Of a stretch of 64,000 bases of DNA, positions 54,402-61,893 are shown one piece after another. This DNA is from JASBRS01 sp964496495. Lineage in GTDB: Bacteria > Deinococcota > Deinococci > Deinococcales > Trueperaceae. The stretch lies in NCBI GenBank assembly GCA_964496495.1, contig CAZBZU010000006.1:39566-103565 (forward strand), written 5' to 3'. Within the stretch, counting starts at the first letter, position 1. Every line of letters begins with the position of its first letter. A model generated the notes under the pieces. The model saw only the letters and a program-made list of their open reading frames with translations. It did no database searches and was not told where the DNA came from. The position numbers were made by a program, and so were the translations under genes.

Positions 54402-54991
54402 CCCACCCGCGGGCCAAGGGGGCCGAGCTCCACGGCCGAACCGCTCGCGTCGTTGCAGCGACCGCGACCCTCCTCACCATCCTCCTCGCGAGCGCCGCCA
54501 CGGCCCACGGCTACATCGTGGTCGGAACCGTCGGCATCACCCCCAACCCACCTCAACCCGGCCACATCATGACCGTCACCGTCCAACTCCAGTCGACCAC
54601 CCGAGCCACCGTCACCGGCGCCAAGCTGGTCGCCAAGCTCCTTCCCGGCAACGGCAGCGACACGCCCCCGCTCGCTACCTTCCAGCTCACGCCCGAAGCA
54701 GGCGCCGGGGGGTCCTACCGTGGTAGCGCCACGGCGCCCCGAGCCGGCGCCTACACCCTCACCTTCGAAGACCATACCTACCCTCACGAGCACATCACCG
54801 CCGACGTGCCGCTGAGCGTCGGCGGAACGCAACCCGACGGGACGCTCGACTTCGTGTTCCCCCCCACGAAACGTGCCGGCCTTGCCACCTGGATCCTCTG
54901 GATCCTCGGACCCCCACTGGCCACAGGTGCCGGCGTATGGCTTCTCGTCCGCAGATCGAACACGAAAGCGCGGGCGCGCAGGGACGCGTGA
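54398..54991 (+). CDS. YtkA/FixH-like secreted membrane-anchored protein
   Basis: 197 aa. TTG at 54398 overlaps the preceding stop as TTGA. The signal peptide ends TAHGY; a beta-sandwich domain follows (GIT...PGHIMTVTVQLQSTTRATVTGAKLVAKLLPG..., GSYRGSATAPRAGAYTLTFEDHTYPHEHI). One C-terminal TM helix is at about 165-185. YtkA-like domains occur near copper and oxidase-assembly genes. The mature N-terminus again begins near a His, as in CopC and the protein at 48966-49394. Confidence 0.65.
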   Translation: MTHPRAKGAELHGRTARVVAATATLLTILLASAATAHGYIVVGTVGITPNPPQPGHIMTVTVQLQSTTRATVTGAKLVAKLLPGNGSDTPPLATFQLTPEAGAGGSYRGSATAPRAGAYTLTFEDHTYPHEHITADVPLSVGGTQPDGTLDFVFPPTKRAGLATWILWILGPPLATGAGVWLLVRRSNTKARARRDA

Positions 54992-55164
54992 GCGCACGGG
55001 GCAACGGCATGCGGTTCCTGCCCGAAGGGTATCGCGGGCTTCACCCACGAGGCGCGGCGCCTCCGCGTCATGGACCCATGCGGGCTTCGTAAAGATGCCA
55101 CACCGAACCCGTGGGTAGCTCCCTCTCATGGAGCCCGCGCCAGACGGCAAGCGATCCCGTGCCC

Positions 55165-55968
55165 TCAAGACCTGGGTACGCTCGGGAGGGCGGTGCGAGA
55201 GGCCCTGCGTCGCCACCACACCCGCACTCCGGCCAAGACGACCAATGCCTCCAAGGCCACCCCAAGGCCGATCAGCCAACGCTTCTCGCGGCTTGCCCGC
55301 ACCCCTTCGGCATCGTTCAGCCAGGCGAGCGCAAGCTGCCTGGCCATCTCTTCGTTCGCTGTAGGAAGCACCTGGTAGTAGGGGGTCGTGAAGTCGCTGG
55401 GGAAGAGCAGGTTCGCTTGGAAGGCATCGAAGCGGCTGCCTTCGAGACGGGCAGTGGCTTTGCCGGTGGCGGGGGGAGGCCAGCGGCCCACCTGGAGGCT
55501 GGCCGCGAAGTCGAGGACGGGCCGGGCCTCACGGTGCGCCCAGTCGGCTACGAACAGCGTGTAGACGTAGGCGTCGCTGCCTTCACAGGAGGCCTTGGAG
55601 CGGAACGGAACGTGGTACCTCGCGAGCGTTCCACGGATGGAGCGTGCGAGGCGCTGCGCGATGGCCTCGCTTCGTTTCGCGTCGGAGGCAGGATCACCTG
55701 CGTCGATGTGGCTGTGGATGGAGGCGGGATCGAGGCAGAGCACGGTCCCACCCAGGCTGGTCTTCACGAGGCCGTGGGCGCCGCAAGAGCCGGCGAGGGC
55801 GCCGAAGCCCGTGACGAGCGCCGCCCTCAGCAGCCCCCATGCACGGGAGGGTGCCCGCCAGGCGTGGTAGGCGGCGCAGAGCGCCGATCCCCGTCGCGTG
55901 CGGCGCGTCAACCCTGGTCCGCATCGAGCGAACGCGCGGTGACCCCTTCCACCCACGACGTGCGCCAT
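55165..55968 (-). CDS. Hypothetical exported protein with C-terminal TM helix
   Basis: 267 aa from ATG 55968, after GGGAGAG. A hydrophobic segment at about residues 43-62 ends AGSC, a possible but poor lipobox. The mature domain has several Cys (LCLDPAS, SCEGSD), the block DAYVYTLFVADWAHREARPVLDFAASLQ and a TM helix at about 232-250 followed by RRRR. No family recognised. Its start is 16 bases from the M23 hydrolase stop, same strand, so they may be co-transcribed. Confidence 0.55.
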   Translation of the reverse strand: MAHVVGGRGHRAFARCGPGLTRRTRRGSALCAAYHAWRAPSRAWGLLRAALVTGFGALAGSCGAHGLVKTSLGGTVLCLDPASIHSHIDAGDPASDAKRSEAIAQRLARSIRGTLARYHVPFRSKASCEGSDAYVYTLFVADWAHREARPVLDFAASLQVGRWPPPATGKATARLEGSRFDAFQANLLFPSDFTTPYYQVLPTANEEMARQLALAWLNDAEGVRASREKRWLIGLGVALEALVVLAGVRVWWRRRASRTALPSVPRS

Positions 55969-55983
55969 CTCTCCCGGTGCCTC

Positions 55984-57177
55984 TCAGCGGCCCGCGCGAG
56001 GGTCGAGGTACGGGAGCGGATCGACAGGCTGGCCGTGGACACGGATCTCGAAGTGCAGGTGCGGGCCCGTCGCGAACCCGGTGCTACCCACGCGAGCGAT
56101 GGGCTGCCCCTGCTTGACGCTCTCCCCACGCTTGACGAGAAGCACCGACGCGTGCCCGTAGTAATACTCGGCATCCCCGTTGCGAACGATCACGCACAGG
56201 CCGTAATCGCCGTTCCAACCGGCCAGCTCCACCGTGCCCCCGATGGCTGCGAGGATAGGGTCACCGGTGTTGCCCGCGATGTCGATCCCGGTGTGGAAGT
56301 CTGCTCCGTACCCTTGGAGGATCCGGAACCCGTAGTACGACGTGATGCGCCCGCGGAGGGGCCAGCGCATGGCCGCCAACGGTTCCGGTCTCGGTTGTGC
56401 GGCGGGTGGGACGGCCCGCCCCAACTGCTCCGGAGGAATGATGATCAGCGTCTGCCCCGGAACCAGCTCGGCCGACGACAGGCCGTTGGCGCTCATGAGC
56501 GCAGAAATCGTCGTGCCGTAGGCGTGCGCGATGGACCACAGGGACTCGCCCTTCGTGACGGTGACGGCGGAAGGTACCGGCCCGCCAACGTCGCTGGAGG
56601 CAGTGGCCGCGTACTGGCCAGGCACGGCGAGGGTGTCGCCGGGGTGCAGCACGGCGCCCGCCGCGATGCCGTTGGCGGCGGCGAGGGCTTCGACGCTGAC
56701 GCCGTGCCGTTGCGCGATGCCCCAGAGGCTGTCACCCGGTTGCACCGTAACCTCGAGGAGCGGAGGCGCGGTCTTGCCCGGGCGAAGGGTGAGCCTCTGT
56801 CCCGGGTGGATCACCGAGCCACCGAGATCGTTGTATGCGATCAAGTCTTCGACGCTGAGCCGGAACGCCAGAGCGATGCCGTACAGCGTGTCGCCGGGCT
56901 GCACGACGTAGCTGGTCGGCGTTTCGTCGCTGCCGTTCGGCAACCTCAGCGTGGCCCCGGATTGCAGCCTGTCGCCGGAAAGTTGGTTGGCGGCCACGAG
57001 CGCCTTCACCGTGGTGCCGTAGCGCCGGGCGATGCTCCACAGGCTGTCGCCGGGTTGAACCGTCACGGTGCCGTTCGCCGGCGCCGCCGAGGGCGTACCC
57101 GATTGAGCCAAGGCCATGCCGGCGAGTGTCAGGCCCAGGATCGCGAGGGGGAGTAAGCGTCGCCGAGCGGTGCGCAC
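55984..57177 (-). CDS. LysM x4 - M23 metallopeptidase (peptidoglycan hydrolase)
   Basis: 397 aa. Signal peptide 1-25. Four LysM units at about residues 35-80, 90-135, 145-190 and 205-250, each starting V(Q/T)xGxSLxxIA. The M23 domain (about 270-390) holds all zinc ligands: HTGID, then YYGHAS and GPHLHFEI. Cleaves peptide crosslinks in peptidoglycan; LysM units bind the glycan. GTG at 57177 has TAGGTT 6 bases upstream and no ribosome site, so it is probably leaderless. Divergent from the VanY gene. Confidence 0.93.
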   Translation of the reverse strand: MRTARRRLLPLAILGLTLAGMALAQSGTPSAAPANGTVTVQPGDSLWSIARRYGTTVKALVAANQLSGDRLQSGATLRLPNGSDETPTSYVVQPGDTLYGIALAFRLSVEDLIAYNDLGGSVIHPGQRLTLRPGKTAPPLLEVTVQPGDSLWGIAQRHGVSVEALAAANGIAAGAVLHPGDTLAVPGQYAATASSDVGGPVPSAVTVTKGESLWSIAHAYGTTISALMSANGLSSAELVPGQTLIIIPPEQLGRAVPPAAQPRPEPLAAMRWPLRGRITSYYGFRILQGYGADFHTGIDIAGNTGDPILAAIGGTVELAGWNGDYGLCVIVRNGDAEYYYGHASVLLVKRGESVKQGQPIARVGSTGFATGPHLHFEIRVHGQPVDPLPYLDPRAGR

Positions 57178-57183
57178 GACCGT

Positions 57184-57189
57184 AACCTA
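57184..57189 (-). promoter_or_regulatory. -10-like box for leaderless LysM-M23 mRNA
   Basis: TAGGTT read on the minus strand, 6 bases before the GTG at 57177. No clear -35. Confidence 0.45.
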
Positions 57190-57329
57190 TCAGCTCGTGG
57201 CGATCGGCGGCAAGAATGGATTCACATGTCGGGTGCTCGTCGCCTTCCTCCGGGCCGAACTCCGGAACCTGAGCGACGCTCCTAACAGCTCCAGGGCGGC
57301 CGGCCGCGCCGTCCGGAAGCGGCCCCTTG

Positions 57330-57347
57330 ATGAGAACCACTTCTCAT
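57330..57347. promoter_or_regulatory. Perfect inverted repeat between divergent hydrolase genes
   Basis: ATGAGAA-CCAC-TTCTCAT is a perfect 7-4-7 dyad about 40 bases before the VanY start and in the shared 212-bp region with the M23 gene. AT-rich for this genome. Candidate operator for an unknown regulator. Confidence 0.6.
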
Positions 57348-57377
57348 AGTCCACACGCTGGCAACCCCGGGTCGTGG

Positions 57378-57383
57378 TAGCTT
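57378..57383 (+). promoter_or_regulatory. -10-like box for leaderless VanY mRNA
   Basis: TAGCTT lies 6 bases before the ATG at 57390; no ribosome site is present. Confidence 0.45.
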
Positions 57384-57389
57384 CCGTGC

Positions 57390-58259
57390 ATGAGGTCGCA
57401 CCTGGCTGCTCTCGCGATGCTCCTGCTATGTAGCGTCGGCTCCGCACAGGGCGCCTCATCGGTTTCCACGTTGCCGACGTGTGCGGTGGCGGACGTGCCG
57501 ACCGCCTTCACCGGTTACGACCAGTGGCAGTCGACCCTGGTGGACACGCATTTCCGCTTGCCCGCCAACTACGCTCCGCCGGACCTGGTGTCCACCGAGC
57601 AGGCCGGGCTCAACGGCGGTCAACGGATCCGCAGCATCGTGATCCCACACCTGAAGGCACTTGCACAGGCGGCCGCGGCGGCCGGCCACCCGATCGCCGT
57701 GCAGAGCGGCTACCGCTCCTACCAAACGCAGGTCGCAACGTTCCAGTACTGGGTCAAGGTAGACGGCTACGCTTACGCCCTGAAGTCCAGCGCACGAGCG
57801 GGACACTCCGAGCACCAATTGGGGACCGCGATGGACCTTCGGGCCAAAGGCGGCAAGGCACCCTGGGACTACCAGGACTGGGCCGCGACCCCCACCGGCG
57901 GGTGGGTCGCGAAGAACGCCTGGCGGTTCGGCTTCGTGATGAGCTACCCGAAAGGCCACGAAGCGGACACCTGCTACATCTACGAACCCTGGCACTACCG
58001 CTACCTCGGCGTGCAAGCGGCGAAACAGATCCACGACCAGAACCTCACCGCGCGCGCCTACCTGTGGCAGCACTGGCAGGCGAGCGGCGTTCCGGTGCCG
58101 GCGGACTCCGCCGCGCCCGGGCCAATGGTCACGGTACGGCCCGGCGACACCCTATGGGGCCTGGCACAACGCTACGGCACGACGGTCGCAGAGCTGCGAA
58201 AGCTGAACGGGCTGCGTAGCGACACCATCCAGGCGGGTACGACGCTCGAAGTGCCGTAG
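57390..58259 (+). CDS. VanY-type D-alanyl-D-alanine carboxypeptidase with C-terminal LysM
   Basis: 289 aa. The signal peptide ends near SAQGAS. The peptidase M15B domain (about 60-225) carries SGYRSYQTQ, the zinc motif SEHQLGTAMDL (SxHxxGxAxD) and EPWHYRYLG. One LysM unit follows (TVRPGDTLWGLAQRYGTTVAELRKLNGL) and closes the protein at its LysM VP end. Trims the terminal D-Ala from stem peptides. Divergent from the LysM-M23 hydrolase; together with FtsEX nearby this is a wall-remodelling cluster. Confidence 0.93.
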   Translation: MRSHLAALAMLLLCSVGSAQGASSVSTLPTCAVADVPTAFTGYDQWQSTLVDTHFRLPANYAPPDLVSTEQAGLNGGQRIRSIVIPHLKALAQAAAAAGHPIAVQSGYRSYQTQVATFQYWVKVDGYAYALKSSARAGHSEHQLGTAMDLRAKGGKAPWDYQDWAATPTGGWVAKNAWRFGFVMSYPKGHEADTCYIYEPWHYRYLGVQAAKQIHDQNLTARAYLWQHWQASGVPVPADSAAPGPMVTVRPGDTLWGLAQRYGTTVAELRKLNGLRSDTIQAGTTLEVP

Positions 58260-58787
58260 GTACGGCACGGCCACCCGGCCCACAGCGCGTCCTTGCCGCA
58301 TCCCTCCCTCGCCGGACCCGTACCGGGCAAGCGCCCGGAGAACCGCCACATCGTTCACGTTGATCAGCACCGCGCTTGGGAAGCCATCCTCGGGCGTCGG
58401 AGCCGAACGAGCACGTTGCCGCTCGAGCGCCACCCGCGCAGCCCGATCGAAATGAGGCGCTGGAGTGGCTCCCCCTCCTCGAAAATACCTGTATCGTCAT
58501 CATCGCAAGCCGCGACGAACTCAGGATGACGTTCGAGCCGTGCCTCACAAACCAACCTGCCGCATCAACAAACGTCCGACGGCGTTGCAAGTCTTCAACT
58601 ACCGACGTGCCCGGTGTGCCCCGATGTTGCGACGTCTAGGGAAACCGCCCAGGGAGAAAGCGCCGAAAGCTGTCGCTCACAAGCTAGCTTGGCTGCGGGC
58701 ATTCTCGAGACCATCGCGCGAACCGCAAACCCCGAGAAAGCCATCCCAGACCCGATGTGATTGAGGAACGCCGCCGACAGTCGCGCT
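58260..58787. other. Gene-free stretch before repeat D
   Basis: Several short open frames, none with a ribosome site or family resemblance. On the island model it would be the right end of the last unit. Confidence 0.45.
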
Positions 58788-58831
58788 GTTGACCACCTGC
58801 CGAAGAATCATCGCCCTACCAGCGGTAGTGC
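58788..58831 (+). repeat. Composite repeat, copy D, overlapping the amn stop codon
   Basis: GTTGACCACCTGCCGAAG begins the left block, then CATCGCCC and ACCAGCGGTAGTG. The left 29 bases equal copy B exactly. Here ACCAGCGGTAGTG is part of the AMP nucleosidase gene: read on the minus strand it encodes the last residues HYRW, and the stop is at 58818-58816. The AT-rich third block of A-C is absent; the amn body takes its place. Confidence 0.9.
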
Positions 58832-59688
58832 CGGATGTGCTCTCCCCGCTCGGCGATCTGGCTCATCGCCTCGATGCCGACCTCGATGTGCAGGTCGGTG
58901 TACTCGTGGAACACCGCCCGCGCGGAGTCGCGCGTCTTGATGCCGCCGCGCTTCAGCGGCAGGTCGGAGACGAGCAACAGCGCGCCGATGGGCACCTTGC
59001 TGGCGAAGCCCACCGAGAACAGCGTGGCGGTCTCCATGTCGATGGCGAGCGCGCGCTCCTCGTAGAGCTGCTGCTTGAAGCGGTCGTCGAACTCCCAGAA
59101 GCGGTAGTCGGTGCTGTGCACGACGCCCGTGCGGTAGTCCAGCTCACGTTCCACCACGATCTGCGACACGAACTTCTGTACCTTGAACGTCGGCAGCGCC
59201 GGCACTTGCGGCGGCATGAAGTGCTTCGAGGCGCCTTCGTCCCGGATGGCAGCCGTCGGCAGGATGAAGTCGCCGACCTCGAGCGAGCGGTGCAGGCCGC
59301 CCGCCATGCCCAGGAAGAGCGTGGCCTTGGGCTCTGCCGTGGCCAGCACCTCGATGATGAGGGCGGCGACCGGCGACCCGACCGAGAAGTTCACCAACGA
59401 CACGCCCTTCGCCGGGCTGTGCTTGACGGTCATGGCCGAGCCGCGGGTCGTCCTGGCGTCGGGGCACAGCGCCGAGAAGCGCTCCATGTAGTATTCGAAG
59501 TTGGTGAGCAGGATCTGCCGCTGGAAACCCTCCGCAGCGGTGCCGGTATAGCGCTCGAGCACCTCGCGCCCGATGCGCCACTTGTCGGGGTTGTTGTAGA
59601 TCAGGTTGGGGTTGGCAGCCGCAGCCGCGCTGTCGCCGTCAGCGGACGGCTCGTCGACCGGACCCGGCATCGCGATCTTGTCTGCCAT
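58816..59688 (-). CDS. amn: AMP nucleosidase (short form)
   Basis: 290 aa. Nucleoside-phosphorylase-like fold: LFLGMAGGLHRSLEVGDFILPTAAIRDEGASKHFMPPQVPALP, EFDDRFKQQLYEERALAIDMETATLFSVGF and LLLVSDLPLKRGGIKT. It splits AMP into adenine and ribose 5-phosphate. E. coli Amn is much longer, with an extra N-terminal regulatory domain that is missing here; short homologues are known. ATG at 59688 has TAGCAT 5 bases upstream and no ribosome site. The last codons lie in repeat D. Confidence 0.88.
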   Translation of the reverse strand: MADKIAMPGPVDEPSADGDSAAAAANPNLIYNNPDKWRIGREVLERYTGTAAEGFQRQILLTNFEYYMERFSALCPDARTTRGSAMTVKHSPAKGVSLVNFSVGSPVAALIIEVLATAEPKATLFLGMAGGLHRSLEVGDFILPTAAIRDEGASKHFMPPQVPALPTFKVQKFVSQIVVERELDYRTGVVHSTDYRFWEFDDRFKQQLYEERALAIDMETATLFSVGFASKVPIGALLLVSDLPLKRGGIKTRDSARAVFHEYTDLHIEVGIEAMSQIAERGEHIRHYRW

Positions 59689-59693
59689 GGACC

Positions 59694-59699
59694 ATGCTA
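59694..59699 (-). promoter_or_regulatory. -10-like box for leaderless amn mRNA
   Basis: TAGCAT read on the minus strand, 5 bases before the ATG at 59688; no ribosome site. Confidence 0.4.
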
Positions 59700-59716
59700 G
59701 CGCCTGCGCGGCGGCC

Positions 59717-61342
59717 TCAGGTCAGGAACGTCACCAGCGCCGGATCCAATCCCTCCGGCACCGGGCTGCGACGGCGTTTGGCGGCGAGCTCGCCCGCCAG
59801 GCGCCGCGCGTGCGCCAGGTAGGCCGCGTGGTCGTCGGCAGCCGAGCGCCGGGAGCGCGTCGCCGCCGGCCAGCTCCCGGAGTCGAAGCCGCGCGGGACC
59901 TCGGGTTCGTCCTCGCGGTGGTGCCATGCGCCGGTGCGCCAATCCAGCTCGTAGACGCGCACGAAGCGCGCGCCGTGCTCCGCGATGAACTCGACGGCGT
60001 CGAGCAGGAACTCGAAGGTCTCGTCGTCGATGGCGTAGTGGAAGCTGATGCGGCTCCAGCCCGGCCGCACCGCGTCGAAGCCCGCCTCGATGGCGCCACG
60101 TAGCTCGCAGGAGAGCTCCTCGTCGATGCCGAGCAGGCTGTGCCCGTAAGGGCCGGCGCAGGAGCAACCGGCGCGCGCCTGGATGCCGAAGAGGTCGTTC
60201 AGCAGACGTGTCACCAGACGCGGGTGAAGGGTACGCGAGCCCGCCAGCACCTCGAAGGAGATGACTGCGAGGCGCGGCGGCTCGGGGTGTCCCAGGATGT
60301 GCAGCTTGGGGTTGCGACCCAGGCGCTCCAGCGCCCGCCCGATGAGCTCCTCCTCGCGCTCGCGGATGCGCGCCACCCCGACGCGCTCCTTGGCCTCGAA
60401 CGCCAGGGCGGCGCGCAGCTTCTGCAGAATGGCGGGCGTGCCGGCGTCCTCGCGCGCCTCGATGTCCTGCAGGTACCACTGGCCGCTCGCGGTGACGTAG
60501 CTCACGGTGCCGCCGCCGGCGGTGGTGGGGGTGGGCAGGTCGTAGAGCAGCTGATCGAAGAGCAGCAGGCCCGGCGAGCCAGGACCGCCGGCGAACTTGT
60601 GCGGGCTCAGGAAGAGAGCGTCGATGCCGTCCGGCTGCCCCGGCCGCACGTCGATCTCCAGGTAGGGGGCGCCGGCGGCGTAGTCGAAGAAGGCCGCGGC
60701 CCCGTGAGCGTGGAGCAGCCGCGCCACCGCGCGAACGTCGGTGAGGATGCCGGTGACGTTGCTGGCGGCCGAGAACGACCCGATCTTGGGGCGCACGGCG
60801 TAGCGCTCGTCGTTCAGCGCCCGCTCCAGGGCGGGGAGGTCGAGGACGCCACGGTCGTCCAGCGGGATGCGCACCACCTCCGCCAGCGACTCACGCCACG
60901 ACAGCTCGTTGGAGTGATGCTCGTAGGGGCCCACGAACACCACCGGCCGCGCCTCCGGCGGCAGCGCCGCCAGCACGGTCTCGCGCAGCATGGAGGGCAC
61001 GGCCACGCCGAGGATCTCCTGCATGCGCTTGATCGCGCCGGTGGTGCCGGTTCCGGCGAACACCAGGCGGTAGCGCTCGTCGGCCCCCAGCTGACGCTTG
61101 ATGTAGGCGCACGCCTCGTGCACCAGCCTGGTGGTGCGGGCGCCGGTGGCGCTGTCCTCGGTGTGGGTGTTGGCGTAGAGCGGCAGCACGGCCTCGCGCA
61201 GCCGGTCCTCCACCGACGCCAGCGGCAGGCCGGACGCGATGTGGTCGGCGTACGTCACGCGCCGCTCGCCGAAGGGGGTGGCCACGCACGCACCCTCCAC
61301 CAACATGTCGCCTCTCATCACCTCGAAGACCGGGTCGTCCAC
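59717..61342 (-). CDS. Class V aminotransferase / cysteine desulfurase-like PLP enzyme
   Basis: 541 aa from GTG 61342, 8 bases after AGGAGG; a GTG at 61348 is only 2 bases from it. The PLP lysine is in LFLSPHKFAGGPGSPG near residue 255, the Asp/His cofactor region is FFDYAAGAPYLEI near 225, and RAGCSCAGPYGHSLLG near 385 resembles the Cys-containing loop of NifS/CsdA enzymes. Longer than typical desulfurases (~400 aa), with an added C-terminal region. It could mobilise sulfur or act on another substrate. It lies 32 bases downstream of the thioredoxin gene, same operon. Confidence 0.82.
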   Translation of the reverse strand: MDDPVFEVMRGDMLVEGACVATPFGERRVTYADHIASGLPLASVEDRLREAVLPLYANTHTEDSATGARTTRLVHEACAYIKRQLGADERYRLVFAGTGTTGAIKRMQEILGVAVPSMLRETVLAALPPEARPVVFVGPYEHHSNELSWRESLAEVVRIPLDDRGVLDLPALERALNDERYAVRPKIGSFSAASNVTGILTDVRAVARLLHAHGAAAFFDYAAGAPYLEIDVRPGQPDGIDALFLSPHKFAGGPGSPGLLLFDQLLYDLPTPTTAGGGTVSYVTASGQWYLQDIEAREDAGTPAILQKLRAALAFEAKERVGVARIREREEELIGRALERLGRNPKLHILGHPEPPRLAVISFEVLAGSRTLHPRLVTRLLNDLFGIQARAGCSCAGPYGHSLLGIDEELSCELRGAIEAGFDAVRPGWSRISFHYAIDDETFEFLLDAVEFIAEHGARFVRVYELDWRTGAWHHREDEPEVPRGFDSGSWPAATRSRRSAADDHAAYLAHARRLAGELAAKRRRSPVPEGLDPALVTFLT

Positions 61343-61374
61343 GGTCACTGCCTCCTCGCTCCTCACTCGGTCGT

Positions 61375-61815
61375 CTACGCCACCCCGGCCGGCGCCAGAT
61401 GAGGTGCGAGCCGCGCCTCCAACGCGCCCTTGGGAAGCGCGCCCACGACCGTGTCCACGACGCGGCCGCCCTTCATCACCAGCAGGGTGGGGATGCTCTG
61501 GACGCCGTAGCGGCCCGCGGTCACCGGGTTGTCGTCCACGTTCAGCTTCACGACCTTCAGCCGCCCAGCGTACTGGCCCGCCAGCGCCTCCACGACCGGC
61601 GCCACCATGCGGCAGGGACCGCACCAGGGTGCCCACAGGTCCACCAGGACCGTCACCGAGGCATTCGTCTCGCGCTCGAAGGTGGCATCGCTGCCGCTCA
61701 CCAGCCACGGCAGGGCCGCGCCGCAGCGCCCGCAGGAAGGCACGGCGCCCGCAGGGGCGGGCTTGACTCGGTTCCTTGCCCCGCAGGCGAGGCAGCTGAT
61801 CACGGCGCCATCCAT
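61375..61815 (-). CDS. trxC: Thioredoxin with N-terminal zinc ribbon (TrxC/Trx2 type)
   Basis: 146 aa. Zinc-binding pairs CLAC (Cys8, Cys11) and CGRC (Cys28, Cys31) precede a thioredoxin fold with WCGPC (Cys65, Cys68), the cis-Pro in SIPTLLV and the family's usual length. Thioredoxin 2 reduces disulfides and is linked to oxidative stress. ATG at 61815 has TACACT 6 bases upstream, no ribosome site. Upstream of a PLP enzyme with a possible persulfide Cys, for which thioredoxin could be the reductant. Confidence 0.92.
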   Translation of the reverse strand: MDGAVISCLACGARNRVKPAPAGAVPSCGRCGAALPWLVSGSDATFERETNASVTVLVDLWAPWCGPCRMVAPVVEALAGQYAGRLKVVKLNVDDNPVTAGRYGVQSIPTLLVMKGGRVVDTVVGALPKGALEARLAPHLAPAGVA

Positions 61816-61821
61816 GGTCCC

Positions 61822-61827
61822 AGTGTA
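61822..61827 (-). promoter_or_regulatory. -10-like box for leaderless thioredoxin mRNA
   Basis: TACACT read on the minus strand, 6 bases before the ATG at 61815. A perfect 12-bp palindrome GCGAGTACTCGC (61852-61863) stands between this gene and the divergent comB-like gene. Confidence 0.45.
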
Positions 61828-61893
61828 GTGGCCCGGCACCCGCGCGGGCCCGCGAGTACTCGCAGACCGCGGACGTGCCAGACTGAAGGCGCC

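Noticed and set aside
55111..57156. A 681-codon plus-strand open frame opposite the LysM-M23 gene
   Set aside because: No domain, and the minus strand encodes four LysM units and a complete M23 site.
58260..58787. Short open frames before repeat D as genes
   Set aside because: No ribosome site, domain or consistent frame; they differ in no way from background at this GC content.
40653..58831. CRISPR array
   Set aside because: Copies are kilobases apart with genes between them, and no cas genes or regular short spacers exist.
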